NCBI GenBank assembly: GCA_008363385.1
Contig: RHKY01000036.1
Location: forward strand, 17,364-81,363
Direction of reading: 5' to 3'
DNA: 64,000 bases
Source of the DNA: Acidobacteriota bacterium
GTDB taxonomy: Bacteria; Acidobacteriota; Thermoanaerobaculia; UBA5066
A model generated the notes under the pieces. That model was given only the letters and a program-made list of their open reading frames with translations. It was not told the DNA's origin and made no database searches. Of the stretch, positions 31,683-41,200 are shown piece by piece. The translations under genes were made by a program, and so were the position numbers. Within the stretch, counting starts at the first letter, position 1, and each line of letters begins with the position of its first letter.

Positions 31683-33614
31683 ATGACGATGTCCAACGTC
31701 CGACCCACCCCCCGCCTCGACAAGATCCAGTGGCCCCGCGACCTCCGGAGGCTCACCGTGGACGAGCTCGTCCCCCTGGCCGACGAGCTCCGGACCTTCG
31801 TCATCGACACGGTGGCCCGGACGGGCGGCCACTTCGCCTCGGGGCTCGGCGCCCTGGAGCTGACGGTGGCCCTCCACTACGTCTTCGAGACCCCACGGGA
31901 CCTCCTCGTCTGGGACGTGGGCCACCAGACGTACCCCCACAAGGCCCTGACCGGCCGGCGGGACCGCCTCCAGACGATCCGGCAGAAGGGGGGCCTCTCC
32001 GGCTTCACGAACCGCTCGGAGTCGGAGTACGACGTCTTCAACGCGGCGCACGCCTCCACCTCGATCTCGGCGGCGCTCGGGATGTCGGTGGCCCGCCACC
32101 TCCGGCACGAGGAGGGCCACGTGGTCGCCGTGATCGGGGACGGCGGGCTGACGGGCGGCGTGGCGATGGAAGGGCTGAACCAGGCCGGCTACCTGAAGCG
32201 GAAGCTGGTCGTCGTCCTGAACGACAACGACATGTCGATCTCGCCGAACGTCGGCGCCATGTCGGGCTACCTCCTCCGGATCGCCCGCGGGCAGATCTAC
32301 AACCGGGTCCGCGGCGACGTCGACAAGATCCTGAAGAAGCTCCCGCAGGGGGCCCGCCTGGCCGAGCTGGCCGGGCAGCTGGAGGACGGCGTGAAGAAGG
32401 CGCTCGTCCCCGGGACGCTCTTCGAGGAGCTCGGCTTCCGGTACGTCGGCCCGATCGACGGGCACTCGATCCCGGTCCTCGTCCGGACGCTCCGCGAGGT
32501 GAAGTCGATGGAGGGCCCCCTCCTCGTCCACGTCCGGACGGTGAAGGGGAAGGGGTACGCGCTGGCCGAGAAGGACCCGGTCTTCTGGCACGGACCGTCG
32601 CCGTTCACGGTGGAGACGGGCGAGATCCCGAAGAAGTCCGCCCCCCCGAGCTACACGTCGGTCTTCGCCGAGACGCTCGTGAAGCTCGCCGAGAAGGACC
32701 CGCGGATCGTCGGCGTGACGGCGGCGATGCCGGAGGGGACGGGGATCGACGTCTTCGCGCGACGGTTCCCCGACCGCGCGTTCGACGTCGGGATCTGCGA
32801 GCAGCACGCGGTCCTCTTCGCCGCCGGGATGGCGACGCAGGGGATGCGGCCCGTCTGCGCGATCTACTCGACGTTCCTCCAGCGGGCCTACGACCAGATC
32901 TTCCACGACGTCTGCCTGATGGACCTCCCCGTCGTCTTCGCCCTGGACCGGGCGGGCGTCGTGGGGGCCGACGGGCCGACGCACCACGGGGCGTACGACC
33001 TCTCCTCCCTCCGCGTCTTCCCGAACATGCTCGTCGCCGCGCCGAAGGACGAGAACGAGCTGCAGCACCTGGTCGCCACGGCGGTCGAGGCCGGCCGCCC
33101 GGTCGTCGTCCGCTACCCGCGCGGGAACGGCTGGGGGGTCGCGCTCGACCTCGAGCCGCGCCCGCTGCCGGTCGGCAAGGGCGAGGTCCTCCGGGTCGGG
33201 CGCGACGGCGTCGTCCTGGCGGTGGGCGACCCGGTCCTGCCGGCCCTCCGCGCCGCCGAGCGGCTCGCCAAGGAGGGCGGCCCCTCGCTGACGGTGATCA
33301 ACGCCCGCTGGGTGAAGCCGATCGACGCCGAGCTCGTCGCCCAGTTCGTCAAGGACGGGACCCGGCTCGTGACGGTCGAGGAGAGCGCGCTCGCCGGCGG
33401 GTTCGGCTCGGCGGTCGTCGAGACGCTCGAGGAGCTCGGCGTCCAGGCGCGCGTCCGGCGGATCGGCATCCCCGACCGCTTCGTCGCCCACGCCACGCAG
33501 GCCGAGCAGCGCCGGGAGCTGGGGCTGGACGAGGACGGGCTCCTCGCCTCGTTCCGCGACCACTTCGCCGGGCGCGGGGCGGAAGTGGTCCCGATCGGGG
33601 TCCGGGCGGGGTAG
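31683..33614 (+). CDS. dxs: 1-deoxy-D-xylulose-5-phosphate synthase
   Basis: The first enzyme of the MEP isoprenoid pathway, joining pyruvate and glyceraldehyde-3-phosphate with thiamine diphosphate; 643 residues. The N-terminal catalytic domain has DVGHQTYPHKALTGRRD, HASTSISAALGMS and the ThDP motif GDGGLTGGVAMEGLN with the closing NDNDMSISPNVGAMS. The middle pyrimidine domain has FDVGICEQHAVLFAAGMA and DRAGVVGADGPTHHGAYD, and the C-terminal domain resembles transketolase. Either ATG at 31683 or 31689 could start; the first has the better spacing to GACGAGGA. Its own near-consensus promoter lies upstream. Confidence 0.97.
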   Translation: MTMSNVRPTPRLDKIQWPRDLRRLTVDELVPLADELRTFVIDTVARTGGHFASGLGALELTVALHYVFETPRDLLVWDVGHQTYPHKALTGRRDRLQTIRQKGGLSGFTNRSESEYDVFNAAHASTSISAALGMSVARHLRHEEGHVVAVIGDGGLTGGVAMEGLNQAGYLKRKLVVVLNDNDMSISPNVGAMSGYLLRIARGQIYNRVRGDVDKILKKLPQGARLAELAGQLEDGVKKALVPGTLFEELGFRYVGPIDGHSIPVLVRTLREVKSMEGPLLVHVRTVKGKGYALAEKDPVFWHGPSPFTVETGEIPKKSAPPSYTSVFAETLVKLAEKDPRIVGVTAAMPEGTGIDVFARRFPDRAFDVGICEQHAVLFAAGMATQGMRPVCAIYSTFLQRAYDQIFHDVCLMDLPVVFALDRAGVVGADGPTHHGAYDLSSLRVFPNMLVAAPKDENELQHLVATAVEAGRPVVVRYPRGNGWGVALDLEPRPLPVGKGEVLRVGRDGVVLAVGDPVLPALRAAERLAKEGGPSLTVINARWVKPIDAELVAQFVKDGTRLVTVEESALAGGFGSAVVETLEELGVQARVRRIGIPDRFVAHATQAEQRRELGLDEDGLLASFRDHFAGRGAEVVPIGVRAG

Positions 33615-33622
33615 GCCGGCCC

Positions 33623-34429
33623 CTACGGGCGCGTGGCCGGCTCCTCGGCCTGGGCGCCCGCGCGGACGCTGACCGAGACGGGGAGGTCCCGGGCGGCGTC
33701 GCTCGTGAGCGTCAGGGCGAGCTTCCGGGGGGAGTCCTCCTCGGCCCGGGCCCCGAACAGCTCGCGCCGGTTCGGCTTCCAGACGAGCCGGCCGCCGTAC
33801 GTCACTCGGGTCGCCCCCGCCCCGGCCGCGTCGAGGGGCTCGAGCCTCACGGAGACCTCGCCTGTGGCGCCGTCTCCGCCCTCGACCTTCACCTCCACGA
33901 CGAGCCCCTTCACCCGCGGGACCTGGACCTCGAAGCGGCGAGGGGAGCCGGTGCGGACGGAGACGCGCTCGTCGAGCAGGACGATCGCCGACGGCGTCTC
34001 CGACTCGGGCCGCGTGAAGGTCGAGCCGTAGCGGACCTGGACCGAGGACCCCGCGACGAGGACCTCCCGCCCCGGGACCAGGAGGAACGGGGCGGCCTCG
34101 AAGCCCTCCGGGTGCCGCCGGTCGAAGGGGACGACGAAGACGATCTTCTCGTCGGTCTGCTCGACGAGGACCGGGCAGAACGTCCCGAAGAGGACGGCCT
34201 TCACCCGCGAGAGCCCGCGACCCGTCAAGGTGAGCCGCTCCCCGACCCGCGCGATCGCGGGCTCGACGGACGTCACGGCGACCTCCGCGGCGGCTCGCGC
34301 CGAGGCGGCCGAGGGCACGGACGCCGGCGTGGCCGGCGCGGACGGCCTCGCCTCCGCGCGCCCGGGGGCCTGAGGAGAGAGGAGCAACGGGAGGGCGGCC
34401 GCGAGGAGGGGGGCGAGCATCCCCGGCAT
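33623..34429 (-). CDS. Secreted IPT/TIG-domain protein
   Basis: A 268-residue exported protein of unknown role. A signal peptide (MLAPLLAAALPLLLSPQAPG) is followed by an Ala/Ser/Pro-rich linker. Then comes an IPT/TIG immunoglobulin-like domain (about 52-130: VTSVEPAIARVGERLTLTGRGL) and a beta-rich C-terminal part. IPT domains usually mediate binding at the cell surface or in the periplasm. It is convergent with dxs (8-nt gap) and divergent from the alcohol dehydrogenase pair, interrupting an otherwise plus-strand isoprenoid/NAD kinase stretch. No partner is evident. Confidence 0.68.
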   Translation of the reverse strand: MPGMLAPLLAAALPLLLSPQAPGRAEARPSAPATPASVPSAASARAAAEVAVTSVEPAIARVGERLTLTGRGLSRVKAVLFGTFCPVLVEQTDEKIVFVVPFDRRHPEGFEAAPFLLVPGREVLVAGSSVQVRYGSTFTRPESETPSAIVLLDERVSVRTGSPRRFEVQVPRVKGLVVEVKVEGGDGATGEVSVRLEPLDAAGAGATRVTYGGRLVWKPNRRELFGARAEEDSPRKLALTLTSDAARDLPVSVSVRAGAQAEEPATRP

Positions 34430-34444
34430 GCTACAGGAGCCTGC

Positions 34445-34450
34445 TACCCT
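34445..34450 (+). promoter_or_regulatory. -10-like TACCCT close to the first dehydrogenase start
   Basis: TACCCT ends 8 nt before the ATG at 34459, with no ribosome binding site, in a 29-nt gap between divergent genes. Confidence 0.45.
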
Positions 34451-34458
34451 TCGCCCCG

Positions 34459-35478
34459 ATGCTGGCGCTCCTCGCAGAGGGCCCGGGCGTGGCCGCCCTC
34501 GAAGAGGTCCCCGCGCCCCGGCCCGGCCCCGGCGAGGTGGTCGTCCGGGTGGACGTGGCCCTGACGTGCGGAACCGACCTGAAGCTCCTGCGCCGCGGGC
34601 ACCCGAAGTTCCCGTTCCCCCTCGTCCTGGGGCACGAGTGGGCCGGCCGGGTCGAGTCCGCGGGGGACGGCGTGGACCTGCCGGCCGGCCTCCGCGTGAC
34701 GGCGGCCGTGACGGGGCCTTGCGGGGAGTGCGCCGCGTGCCGGGCGGGACGCCAGCACCTCTGCGAGAGCGCGTTCGACCACCCGTCGTGGGGCGCCTTC
34801 GCCGGGAGGATGCGCATCCCGGCGCGGGTGGTCCGGTCGGGGCTCCTCCCGGTCCCGGACGGGCTCGCCCTCGAGGCCGCGGCGCTCATCGACCCGGTGG
34901 CCTCGGTGGTCCACGCCCTGGACCGCTCCCCTCTGGAGGGGCGGCCCGACGTCCTGGTCCACGGGAGCGGCCCGATCGCGTTGACCTTCGCGGCGCTCCT
35001 GCCGCTGTGGGGAGCCGGACGGGTCGTCGTGGCGGGCCGGCGGACGGCGCGTCTGGAGCGGATCCGAAGGACCGGCGCCACGGTCGTCAACGTCGTCGCC
35101 TCGTCCCTGCCCGCCGCGCTCGCGGAGGCGACGGCCGGCCGCGGCGCCGGCCTCGTGGTCGACACGAGCGGCGAGGCGTCGCTCGTCCCGGGCCTCGTCG
35201 ACCTCGTGGCCAGCGGCGGCACGCTGCTGCTGTTCGCCGGGATGCCCAGGGAGACCCGGATCGACCTCTCCGCCTACCGGCTCCACTACGAGGAGGTGAC
35301 GGTGACGGGCTCGTTCCACTACCGGCCGGCCGACGTGAGGAAGTCCCTGTCGCTCCTGTCGGAGGGGGCGCTCCCGGTCGAGGACCTGGTCACGCGGAGG
35401 AGGCCGCTCTCCGAGTGGGCGGAGGCCTTCGCCGACCTCTCCCGCGGCGACGGGATGAAGACGGCGCTCCTGCCGTGA
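34459..35478 (+). CDS. Zinc-dependent medium-chain alcohol dehydrogenase, copy 1
   Basis: A 339-residue NAD(P)-dependent MDR-family dehydrogenase. The catalytic zinc ligands are in LTCGTDLKLLRRGHP and LVLGHEWAGRV; the structural zinc lobe is CGECAACRAGRQHLC. The nucleotide-binding fold follows (VLVHGSGPIALTFAALLPLWGAG), with GSG-PI in place of the usual GxGxxG. Relatives oxidise sugar alcohols or threonine. The second dehydrogenase gene overlaps its stop (GTGA), so the two are made together and may form a heteromer or act on successive intermediates. The substrate cannot be named from sequence. Confidence 0.85.
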   Translation: MLALLAEGPGVAALEEVPAPRPGPGEVVVRVDVALTCGTDLKLLRRGHPKFPFPLVLGHEWAGRVESAGDGVDLPAGLRVTAAVTGPCGECAACRAGRQHLCESAFDHPSWGAFAGRMRIPARVVRSGLLPVPDGLALEAAALIDPVASVVHALDRSPLEGRPDVLVHGSGPIALTFAALLPLWGAGRVVVAGRRTARLERIRRTGATVVNVVASSLPAALAEATAGRGAGLVVDTSGEASLVPGLVDLVASGGTLLLFAGMPRETRIDLSAYRLHYEEVTVTGSFHYRPADVRKSLSLLSEGALPVEDLVTRRRPLSEWAEAFADLSRGDGMKTALLP

Positions 35479-36503
35479 AGGCCGTCGTCGTCCACGCGCC
35501 GGACCGGGTGGAGGTCGTGGAGCGGCCCGCGCCGGTCCCCGGCCCCGGCGACCTCCTGGTCGCGATGCGCGCCGTCGGGCTCTGCGGGAGCGACACGACG
35601 GCCTGGTACGTCGCGACGAAGGCCCCCGCCGTCCTCGGGCACGAGACGGCCGGCGTCGTCGTGGAGGCGGGGCCGGGCGTGACGGCGTTCCGCCCGGGCG
35701 ACCGCGTCTTCGTCCACCACCACGCCCCGTGCGGCTCCTGCCGGGCCTGCGCGCGGGGGGACTCCGTCATGTGCCCCGCCTGGAAGCCAAACCGGCTCGA
35801 CCCGGGCGGCCTGGCCGAGCTGGTCCGCGTCGACGCGGCCGCCGTGGCCGCCGACACGCTGAAGCTGCCGGACGGGCTCGGCTTCGACGACGGCGCGCTC
35901 GTCGAGCCTCTGGCCTGCGCGGTCAAGGCGGTGGCGCGGGCCCGCGTCCTCCCGGGGGACTCGGTCCTGGTCGTCGGCACCGGCTCCAACGGCGTCCTGC
36001 TCGGCCTCCTGGCCCGGAGGGCCGGGGCGGCCCGGCTCCTGGGAAGCGACCCGGACCCGGCCCGGCGCCGGCTGGCCCTCGGCTTCGGCTTCGACGAGGT
36101 CTTCGACCCGGCCGAGCCGGGCCTCCCCGCGCGCGTCCGCGGGGCGACCGGCGGGGGCGGGGCCGACGCGGTCCTCGTCGTCCCGACGGCCGAGCAGGCC
36201 GTCCAGGCCGCCGTCGCGAGCGCGGCGCCCGGAGGGCGCGTCGTCTTCTACTCGCCGGTCTCTCCGGACGCCGTCTGGAGGCTCGCCCCGTCGGAGCCCT
36301 ACTTCCGGGACCTGACGCTCGCGTTCAGCTACTCCTCGGGGCCGGCCGAGACGCGGGCGGCGCTGGCGCTGCTCGAGGAGGGGGTGGTCTCGGCGCGCCG
36401 CCTCGTCACGCACCGGCTGCCGATCGAGCGCGCCGCCGAGGCCTTCCGGCTCGCCCGGGCGGGAGGGGAGGTCCTCAAGGTCCTGGTCGAGATCGGGCCG
36501 TGA
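35475..36503 (+). CDS. Zinc-dependent medium-chain alcohol dehydrogenase, copy 2
   Basis: A 342-residue MDR dehydrogenase, clearly related to but divergent from its upstream neighbour. Catalytic-zinc motifs are GLCGSDTTAWYVATKAPAVLGHE; the structural zinc Cys set is CGSCRACARGDSVMC. The Rossmann segment VLVVGTGSNGVLLGLLARRAG is followed by an acidic GSDPDPARRR typical of NAD preference. Start GTG overlaps the previous stop and its own stop overlaps the tlyA GTG, so both dehydrogenases belong to one transcription unit with tlyA and nadK. Substrate unknown; the linkage to nadK and isoprenoid genes is suggestive only. Confidence 0.85.
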   Translation: MKAVVVHAPDRVEVVERPAPVPGPGDLLVAMRAVGLCGSDTTAWYVATKAPAVLGHETAGVVVEAGPGVTAFRPGDRVFVHHHAPCGSCRACARGDSVMCPAWKPNRLDPGGLAELVRVDAAAVAADTLKLPDGLGFDDGALVEPLACAVKAVARARVLPGDSVLVVGTGSNGVLLGLLARRAGAARLLGSDPDPARRRLALGFGFDEVFDPAEPGLPARVRGATGGGGADAVLVVPTAEQAVQAAVASAAPGGRVVFYSPVSPDAVWRLAPSEPYFRDLTLAFSYSSGPAETRAALALLEEGVVSARRLVTHRLPIERAAEAFRLARAGGEVLKVLVEIGP

Positions 36504-37267
36504 CGCCCGCCGGGCCGCCGCGCGTCCGCCTCGACCGGCTCCTCGTCGAGAGGGGCCTCGTGGAATCGCGAGCCCGCGCCGAGTCGCTCATCCTCGCGGG
36601 AAGGGTCCACGTCCGGGGCCGGGAGCGCCCGAAGCCGGGGATGCTCGTCTCCGCCGACGCCGAGCTCGCGGTCGCCGGGCCGCCCCATCCCTGGGTCTCC
36701 CGCGGGGGCGTGAAGCTCGCCGCCGCCCTCGACGCGTTCGGGATCGACCCCGCGGGGCGCGTCTGCCTGGACGTGGGGGCCTCCACCGGCGGCTTCACGG
36801 ACGTCCTCCTGTCGCGCGGGGCCCGCCGGGTCTACGCCGTCGACGTGGGCTTCGGGCAGCTGCACGCCCGCCTGAGGGACGACCCGAGGGTCGTCCTCCG
36901 CGAGCGCGTGAACGCCCGCTACCTCTCGGCGGGCGAGGTCCCCGAGCCCGTCGAGGTGGCCGTCATGGACGTCTCGTTCATCTCGGCGACCCTCGTCCTC
37001 CCCGCCGTCGCCCCGCTCCTTCAGGACGGGGCCTGGGTCGTCGTCCTCGTCAAGCCGCAGTTCGAGGCGGCGCGGGGCGAGGTGGGGAGGGGAGGGATCG
37101 TCCGCGACCCCGCCGTGAGGGGGCGGGCGCTCGCGCGAGTCGTGGCGGCCTGCGTGGCGCTGGGGCTCGTCCCGTCGGGGACGGTCGACTCGCCGATCAC
37201 CGGGGCGGACGGGAACGTCGAGTGCCTGGCCGGATTCCGCCGGATTCCCGCTAAACTGCCCGGGTGA
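36500..37267 (+). CDS. tlyA: TlyA-family rRNA 2'-O-methyltransferase
   Basis: A 255-residue protein with an N-terminal S4 RNA-binding domain (RLDRLLVERGLVESRARAESLILAGRVHV) and a C-terminal FtsJ/RrmJ-type SAM-dependent methyltransferase domain (CLDVGASTGGFTDVLLSRGA, VMDVSFIS). TlyA enzymes methylate 16S and 23S rRNA cytidines and set capreomycin susceptibility in mycobacteria; the old hemolysin label is misleading. It begins with a GTG overlapping the dehydrogenase stop. Its last codons overlap nadK and its -10-like box. Confidence 0.92.
   Translation: MTPAGPPRVRLDRLLVERGLVESRARAESLILAGRVHVRGRERPKPGMLVSADAELAVAGPPHPWVSRGGVKLAAALDAFGIDPAGRVCLDVGASTGGFTDVLLSRGARRVYAVDVGFGQLHARLRDDPRVVLRERVNARYLSAGEVPEPVEVAVMDVSFISATLVLPAVAPLLQDGAWVVVLVKPQFEAARGEVGRGGIVRDPAVRGRALARVVAACVALGLVPSGTVDSPITGADGNVECLAGFRRIPAKLPG
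37252..37257 (+). promoter_or_regulatory. -10-like TAAACT close to the nadK start
   Basis: TAAACT lies inside the end of tlyA and ends 6 nt before the nadK GTG (37264). It could give nadK a separate leaderless transcript in addition to read-through. Confidence 0.4.
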
Positions 37268-38160
37268 AGTCGCGGCCCCCGAAGCCCCGGCCCGTCCGGC
37301 GCGTCGGGCTCGTCACCCGGTACACGCACCCGGACGCCCTCGCCCTGTCCCGCAAGCTCGACCGGCAGCTGACACGGCGCGGCCTGACGGTCGTCCACGA
37401 CATCGAGTCGTCGAGCGCCCGCGGGGGCGGCGGGGGAGCGCCCCGCGCGCAGATCTCGCAGCTGGTCGACCTCGTCCTCTCCCTCGGCGGGGACGGGACC
37501 CTCCTCTCGGTGGCCCGCTACCCGGCCCGCGGCGTCCCGATCCTCGGGATCGACATCGGGACGCTCGGCTTCCTGACGGCCTGCCGCCCGGACGACTACG
37601 AGGAGCTCCTGGAGCTGTCGCTCCTCCGGAAGGCGCCGATCGAGCGCCGGCGCCTCCTCTCCGTGACGGTCTCCGAGGACGACCGCCCTCCGCGGCGGTT
37701 CCGGGTCGTCAACGACGCGGTCCTCGCCAAGGCGGCCATCGCGAGGATCGCCGGGATCCGGGTGGAGGTGGGCGGGCACCGCGTCGCGCGCTACCGGGGC
37801 GACGGGCTGATCGTCTCCACCCCGACCGGCTCCACCGCGTACAACCTCTCGGCCGGCGGGCCGATCCTCGACCCGACCATGCCGGCGATCGTCCTCTCGC
37901 CCATCTGCCCGCACACGCTCAGCCTCCGCCCGCTCGTCCTGCCGGACTCCGTCCGGCTCGGGCTGGCCGTCGAGGGCTCGACCGAGATGGACCTGACCCT
38001 CGACGGGCAGGAGGGGTTCCGGGTCGGGCCCGAGACGCGGGTCGTCGTGGAGCGCTCGGCCGACGTCGTCGGGTTGATCCGCCCGCCGGGCCGGACCTTC
38101 TTCGACGTCCTCTCCGCCAAGCTCTCGTTCGGCGGGGAGCGAGTGGAGTCCCGGCGCTGA
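37264..38160 (+). CDS. nadK: NAD kinase
   Basis: Phosphorylates NAD to NADP, 298 residues. The kinase signature LVLSLGGDGTLLSVAR (GGDG) and the following ILGIDIGTLGFLT, a VVNDAVL region (NE/ND motif) and GDGLIVSTPTGSTAYNLSAGGPI are all intact. Residues 50-60 form a Gly/Ala linker. It starts with GTG overlapping the tlyA stop, the tlyA-nadK order seen in several phyla. A CTG that may start the TamB gene overlaps its stop. Confidence 0.95.
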   Translation: MKSRPPKPRPVRRVGLVTRYTHPDALALSRKLDRQLTRRGLTVVHDIESSSARGGGGGAPRAQISQLVDLVLSLGGDGTLLSVARYPARGVPILGIDIGTLGFLTACRPDDYEELLELSLLRKAPIERRRLLSVTVSEDDRPPRRFRVVNDAVLAKAAIARIAGIRVEVGGHRVARYRGDGLIVSTPTGSTAYNLSAGGPILDPTMPAIVLSPICPHTLSLRPLVLPDSVRLGLAVEGSTEMDLTLDGQEGFRVGPETRVVVERSADVVGLIRPPGRTFFDVLSAKLSFGGERVESRR

Positions 38161-38225
38161 TCCCGAGGACGATCCGCGACCCGAAGGCCGCGCTGGCCCC
38201 GCTGAGGCGGCTGACCCGCGTCCGG

Positions 38226-41200
38226 GTGCCGCGGCTCTTCCTCCTCCTCGGCGTCCTGACGCCGCTCGTCGTCTACGCCGTCTTCCGGTCCCACCGCTTC
38301 CAGGAGGTCCTCCGGCGCTCGGCCGAGCGGAGGCTCACGCAGGCGGCCGGGAGGCCCGTCACGATCGGGGGCTTCGACCTGGCCCTCCTCCCGCCGCGCT
38401 TCGTCGTGCGGCAGGTGGAGCTGGCCAACGACCCGCGCGGGCTCCCGGGCCCGGCGTTCTCGGCGTCGGAGATCGAGCTCCGGGGCTTCCCGCGCGTCGC
38501 GGAGCGGTCGGTCGACCTGAAGAAGGTGCGCGTCCTCTCCCCGCGGGTCCTCCTGGAGGTCTACGAGGACGGCTCGACGAACTTCTCGAACCTCTTCCGG
38601 GGCCGGGACGACTCCTCGGGCGGGGGGACCGACGTGAGGCTGGGCGAGGCGGTCCTCCAGCGGGGCGAGCTGAGGTTCCGCGAGTGGAAGGCGCCGCTCG
38701 ACGTCACGGTCGCGGGCGCGGCGCTGACGGCGCGCTCCGGCCGCCACTCGAAGGTCACCGGCGTCACCCTCCTCTGCCGCTCCGCGCGGCTGGTCCTCGG
38801 CGGACGGGAGCCGTTCGACTTCCGCCTCTCTGCCGAGGCGGTCCTCTCCCCGCGACGGGTCCACGTCTCCCGGGTGGTGGTGGAGCACCCCGAGATCTCG
38901 CTCGTGGCGAGCGGAGGCGTGGACGACCTGGACGCGCCGGAGGTGGCGTTCGCGGGGCGGGCCAGCTTCGAGGCGGACGCCCTGGACCGCTACTTCGGCG
39001 CGGGCGTCGCGCTGTCGGGGCGTGTGGAGGCCGAGGCGCTCCTCAGGGTCCCCAAGGGCGAGGGCTTCCGCGTCCGGGGGAGGTTCGAGGTCCCCGCCGG
39101 GCGACTCGGGCCGTTCGAGGTGTCCGGGACCGGGAGGCTCAGGATCGACCCGGAGGGCGTCCTCGTCGAGGCCGGGCCGCTCGCCCTCCTGGGCGGGACG
39201 GCGGAGGCGGTCGTGCGCGTCGCCCGCCTGAAGGGGCCGCCGCTCCCGGTGCGGATCGCCGCGCGGGGGACCGGCCTCGACTTCGAGCGCTTCTTCTCGG
39301 ACATCGGCCTTCCGGGGACGGGGCTCACGAGCCGCGCCGACCTCGACGCGGAGCTGACCTTCGCCGAGGGAGGGCTCGAGCGGGCCGACGGGTCGGCTCA
39401 GCTGAGGCTCCGGGCCGAGCGAGACCGGCCGTCCGCCGTCGCTGGCCGGCACGCCCTGCCGGTCTCGGGCGGCGGGACGCTCCTCCTGAAGAAGGGGAAG
39501 ATCCTCTTCGGCGGGACGCCCCTGACGACGGAGGCCCGGACGCGAGTCGAGCTCTTCGGCTCGATCGCGATCGGGTCCTGGGAGCCCGACCTCGGCTTCG
39601 AGGTCGAGGCGGCGGACCTGTCGGACGTCGAGCGCCTGGCCGCCAACTTCTACCCCGCCATCACGGGCGAGCCGCTCGAGCCGGCCCTGGAGCTGGGCGG
39701 CCAGGGACGCTTCTCGGGCCGTCTGACGCGGGCCTTCGGCGACCCGCGCGTGGAGGGGCGCCTGACGGCCCGCGGCTTCCGGATGCGCGGGGCGCGGTTC
39801 GGCGAGGTGACCGCCGGCGCGCTCGTCGACCGCGACGTCCTGACCCTCTCGCCGTTCAGCGCGCTGGACGGCGGCGCCCGGCTGGTCGCCACGGGGAGCT
39901 ACGGCTGGGGCGCGAGCCTCGGGGGTCACTACGAGCTCTCCGGCTTCGAGCTGGACGTGGAGGCCTGGCCCCTCCAGCGGATCCTGGACTTCCTCGACTT
40001 CGACCTCCCGCTCTCGGGCCCGGTCACGGGGCGGATCCCCCTGCGGGGCCTCACGCCCGAGGTCCACGGCTCGGGACGGCTGGAGTGGAGCGACGGCTCG
40101 GCCTGGGGGCAGCCCGTCGACTCGATGGTGGCGACCCTCGCGTTCGAGGGGGACCGGATGCGCCTCCTCGACGCCACGGCCCTCCGGGGAGGGGGCTGCC
40201 TGAAGGGGGACGCGGAGTACGCGTGGGACGAGTCGTTCCGGTTCGGGGTGGACCTGGAGGACCTCCCGCTCGACGGGCTCTCGGCCGCCGCGGACCTCGT
40301 GCCCGGCCTGGCCGCGGGCCTCTCGGGCCGGTTCGAGGGAGAGGGGACCCTCGACCACCCGCGCCTCGTGGCCCGGCTGTCGGCGCGCCGGCCGGCCTAC
40401 GAGGGGCGGGCGGTGGGGGCCGAGGCCGCCGTCTCCCGGCTGGAGCTCGACGTCGACGGGCGAGACGTGGACGGCTCCCTCGTCGTGCCCGGCGTGGCGC
40501 GCCTCCTCGTCGACAGCCGCCCCGTCGGGGACGCGGTCGAGACCCGGCTGGACCTGCGGGTGGAGTCTCTCGGCGCCGTCGGCGCGGCCGTCGGCGTCCC
40601 TTCGGACGTCGCGCTGGCCGGCTCCCTGTCGGCGTCCGGCCGGGTGGAGGTGGACCCCGCCACGGGCGAGCTCACCGCGCTGGACGTCGAGCTCGGCGAG
40701 GGCCAGATCGGCCTGGCCGGCCGTCTCCTCGAGACGGCGGGGGGGCGGATCCGGGTCCGGGGCGACGAGGTCCGGATCCAGCCGGTGACGCTCCGGAGCG
40801 AAGGCGACGCGGGCTCGGGGCTGCGGCCGGAGACGAGCCTGACGCTCTCGGGCCGGATCGGGCTGGAGGGGGAGCGCCCGCTGGCCCTCGGCGTCGAGGG
40901 GGTCGTCGACGCGGCCGAGCTGACGTCGCTCGTCGGCGCCGAGGCCGCGACGGGGCCGATCGCCGTCGGCCTCGAGGTCGGGGGGACGCTGGACGCGCCG
41001 GTCCTGACCGGGAGGCTCGCCCTGGAGGGGGTCGACTTCCTCCCCCGTGACTCGAACGACCCGGTGGAGGGGATCAGCGGCACGCTCCGGCTCACCCCCG
41101 GGCGCGTCGAGGTGAGCGGCCTGACCTTCCGGTACGACGGGCTGGTCTCGCTGGCGGGCGTCCTGGCGCTGGAGGGGCTGTCCGTGAAGTCCCTCCGCCT

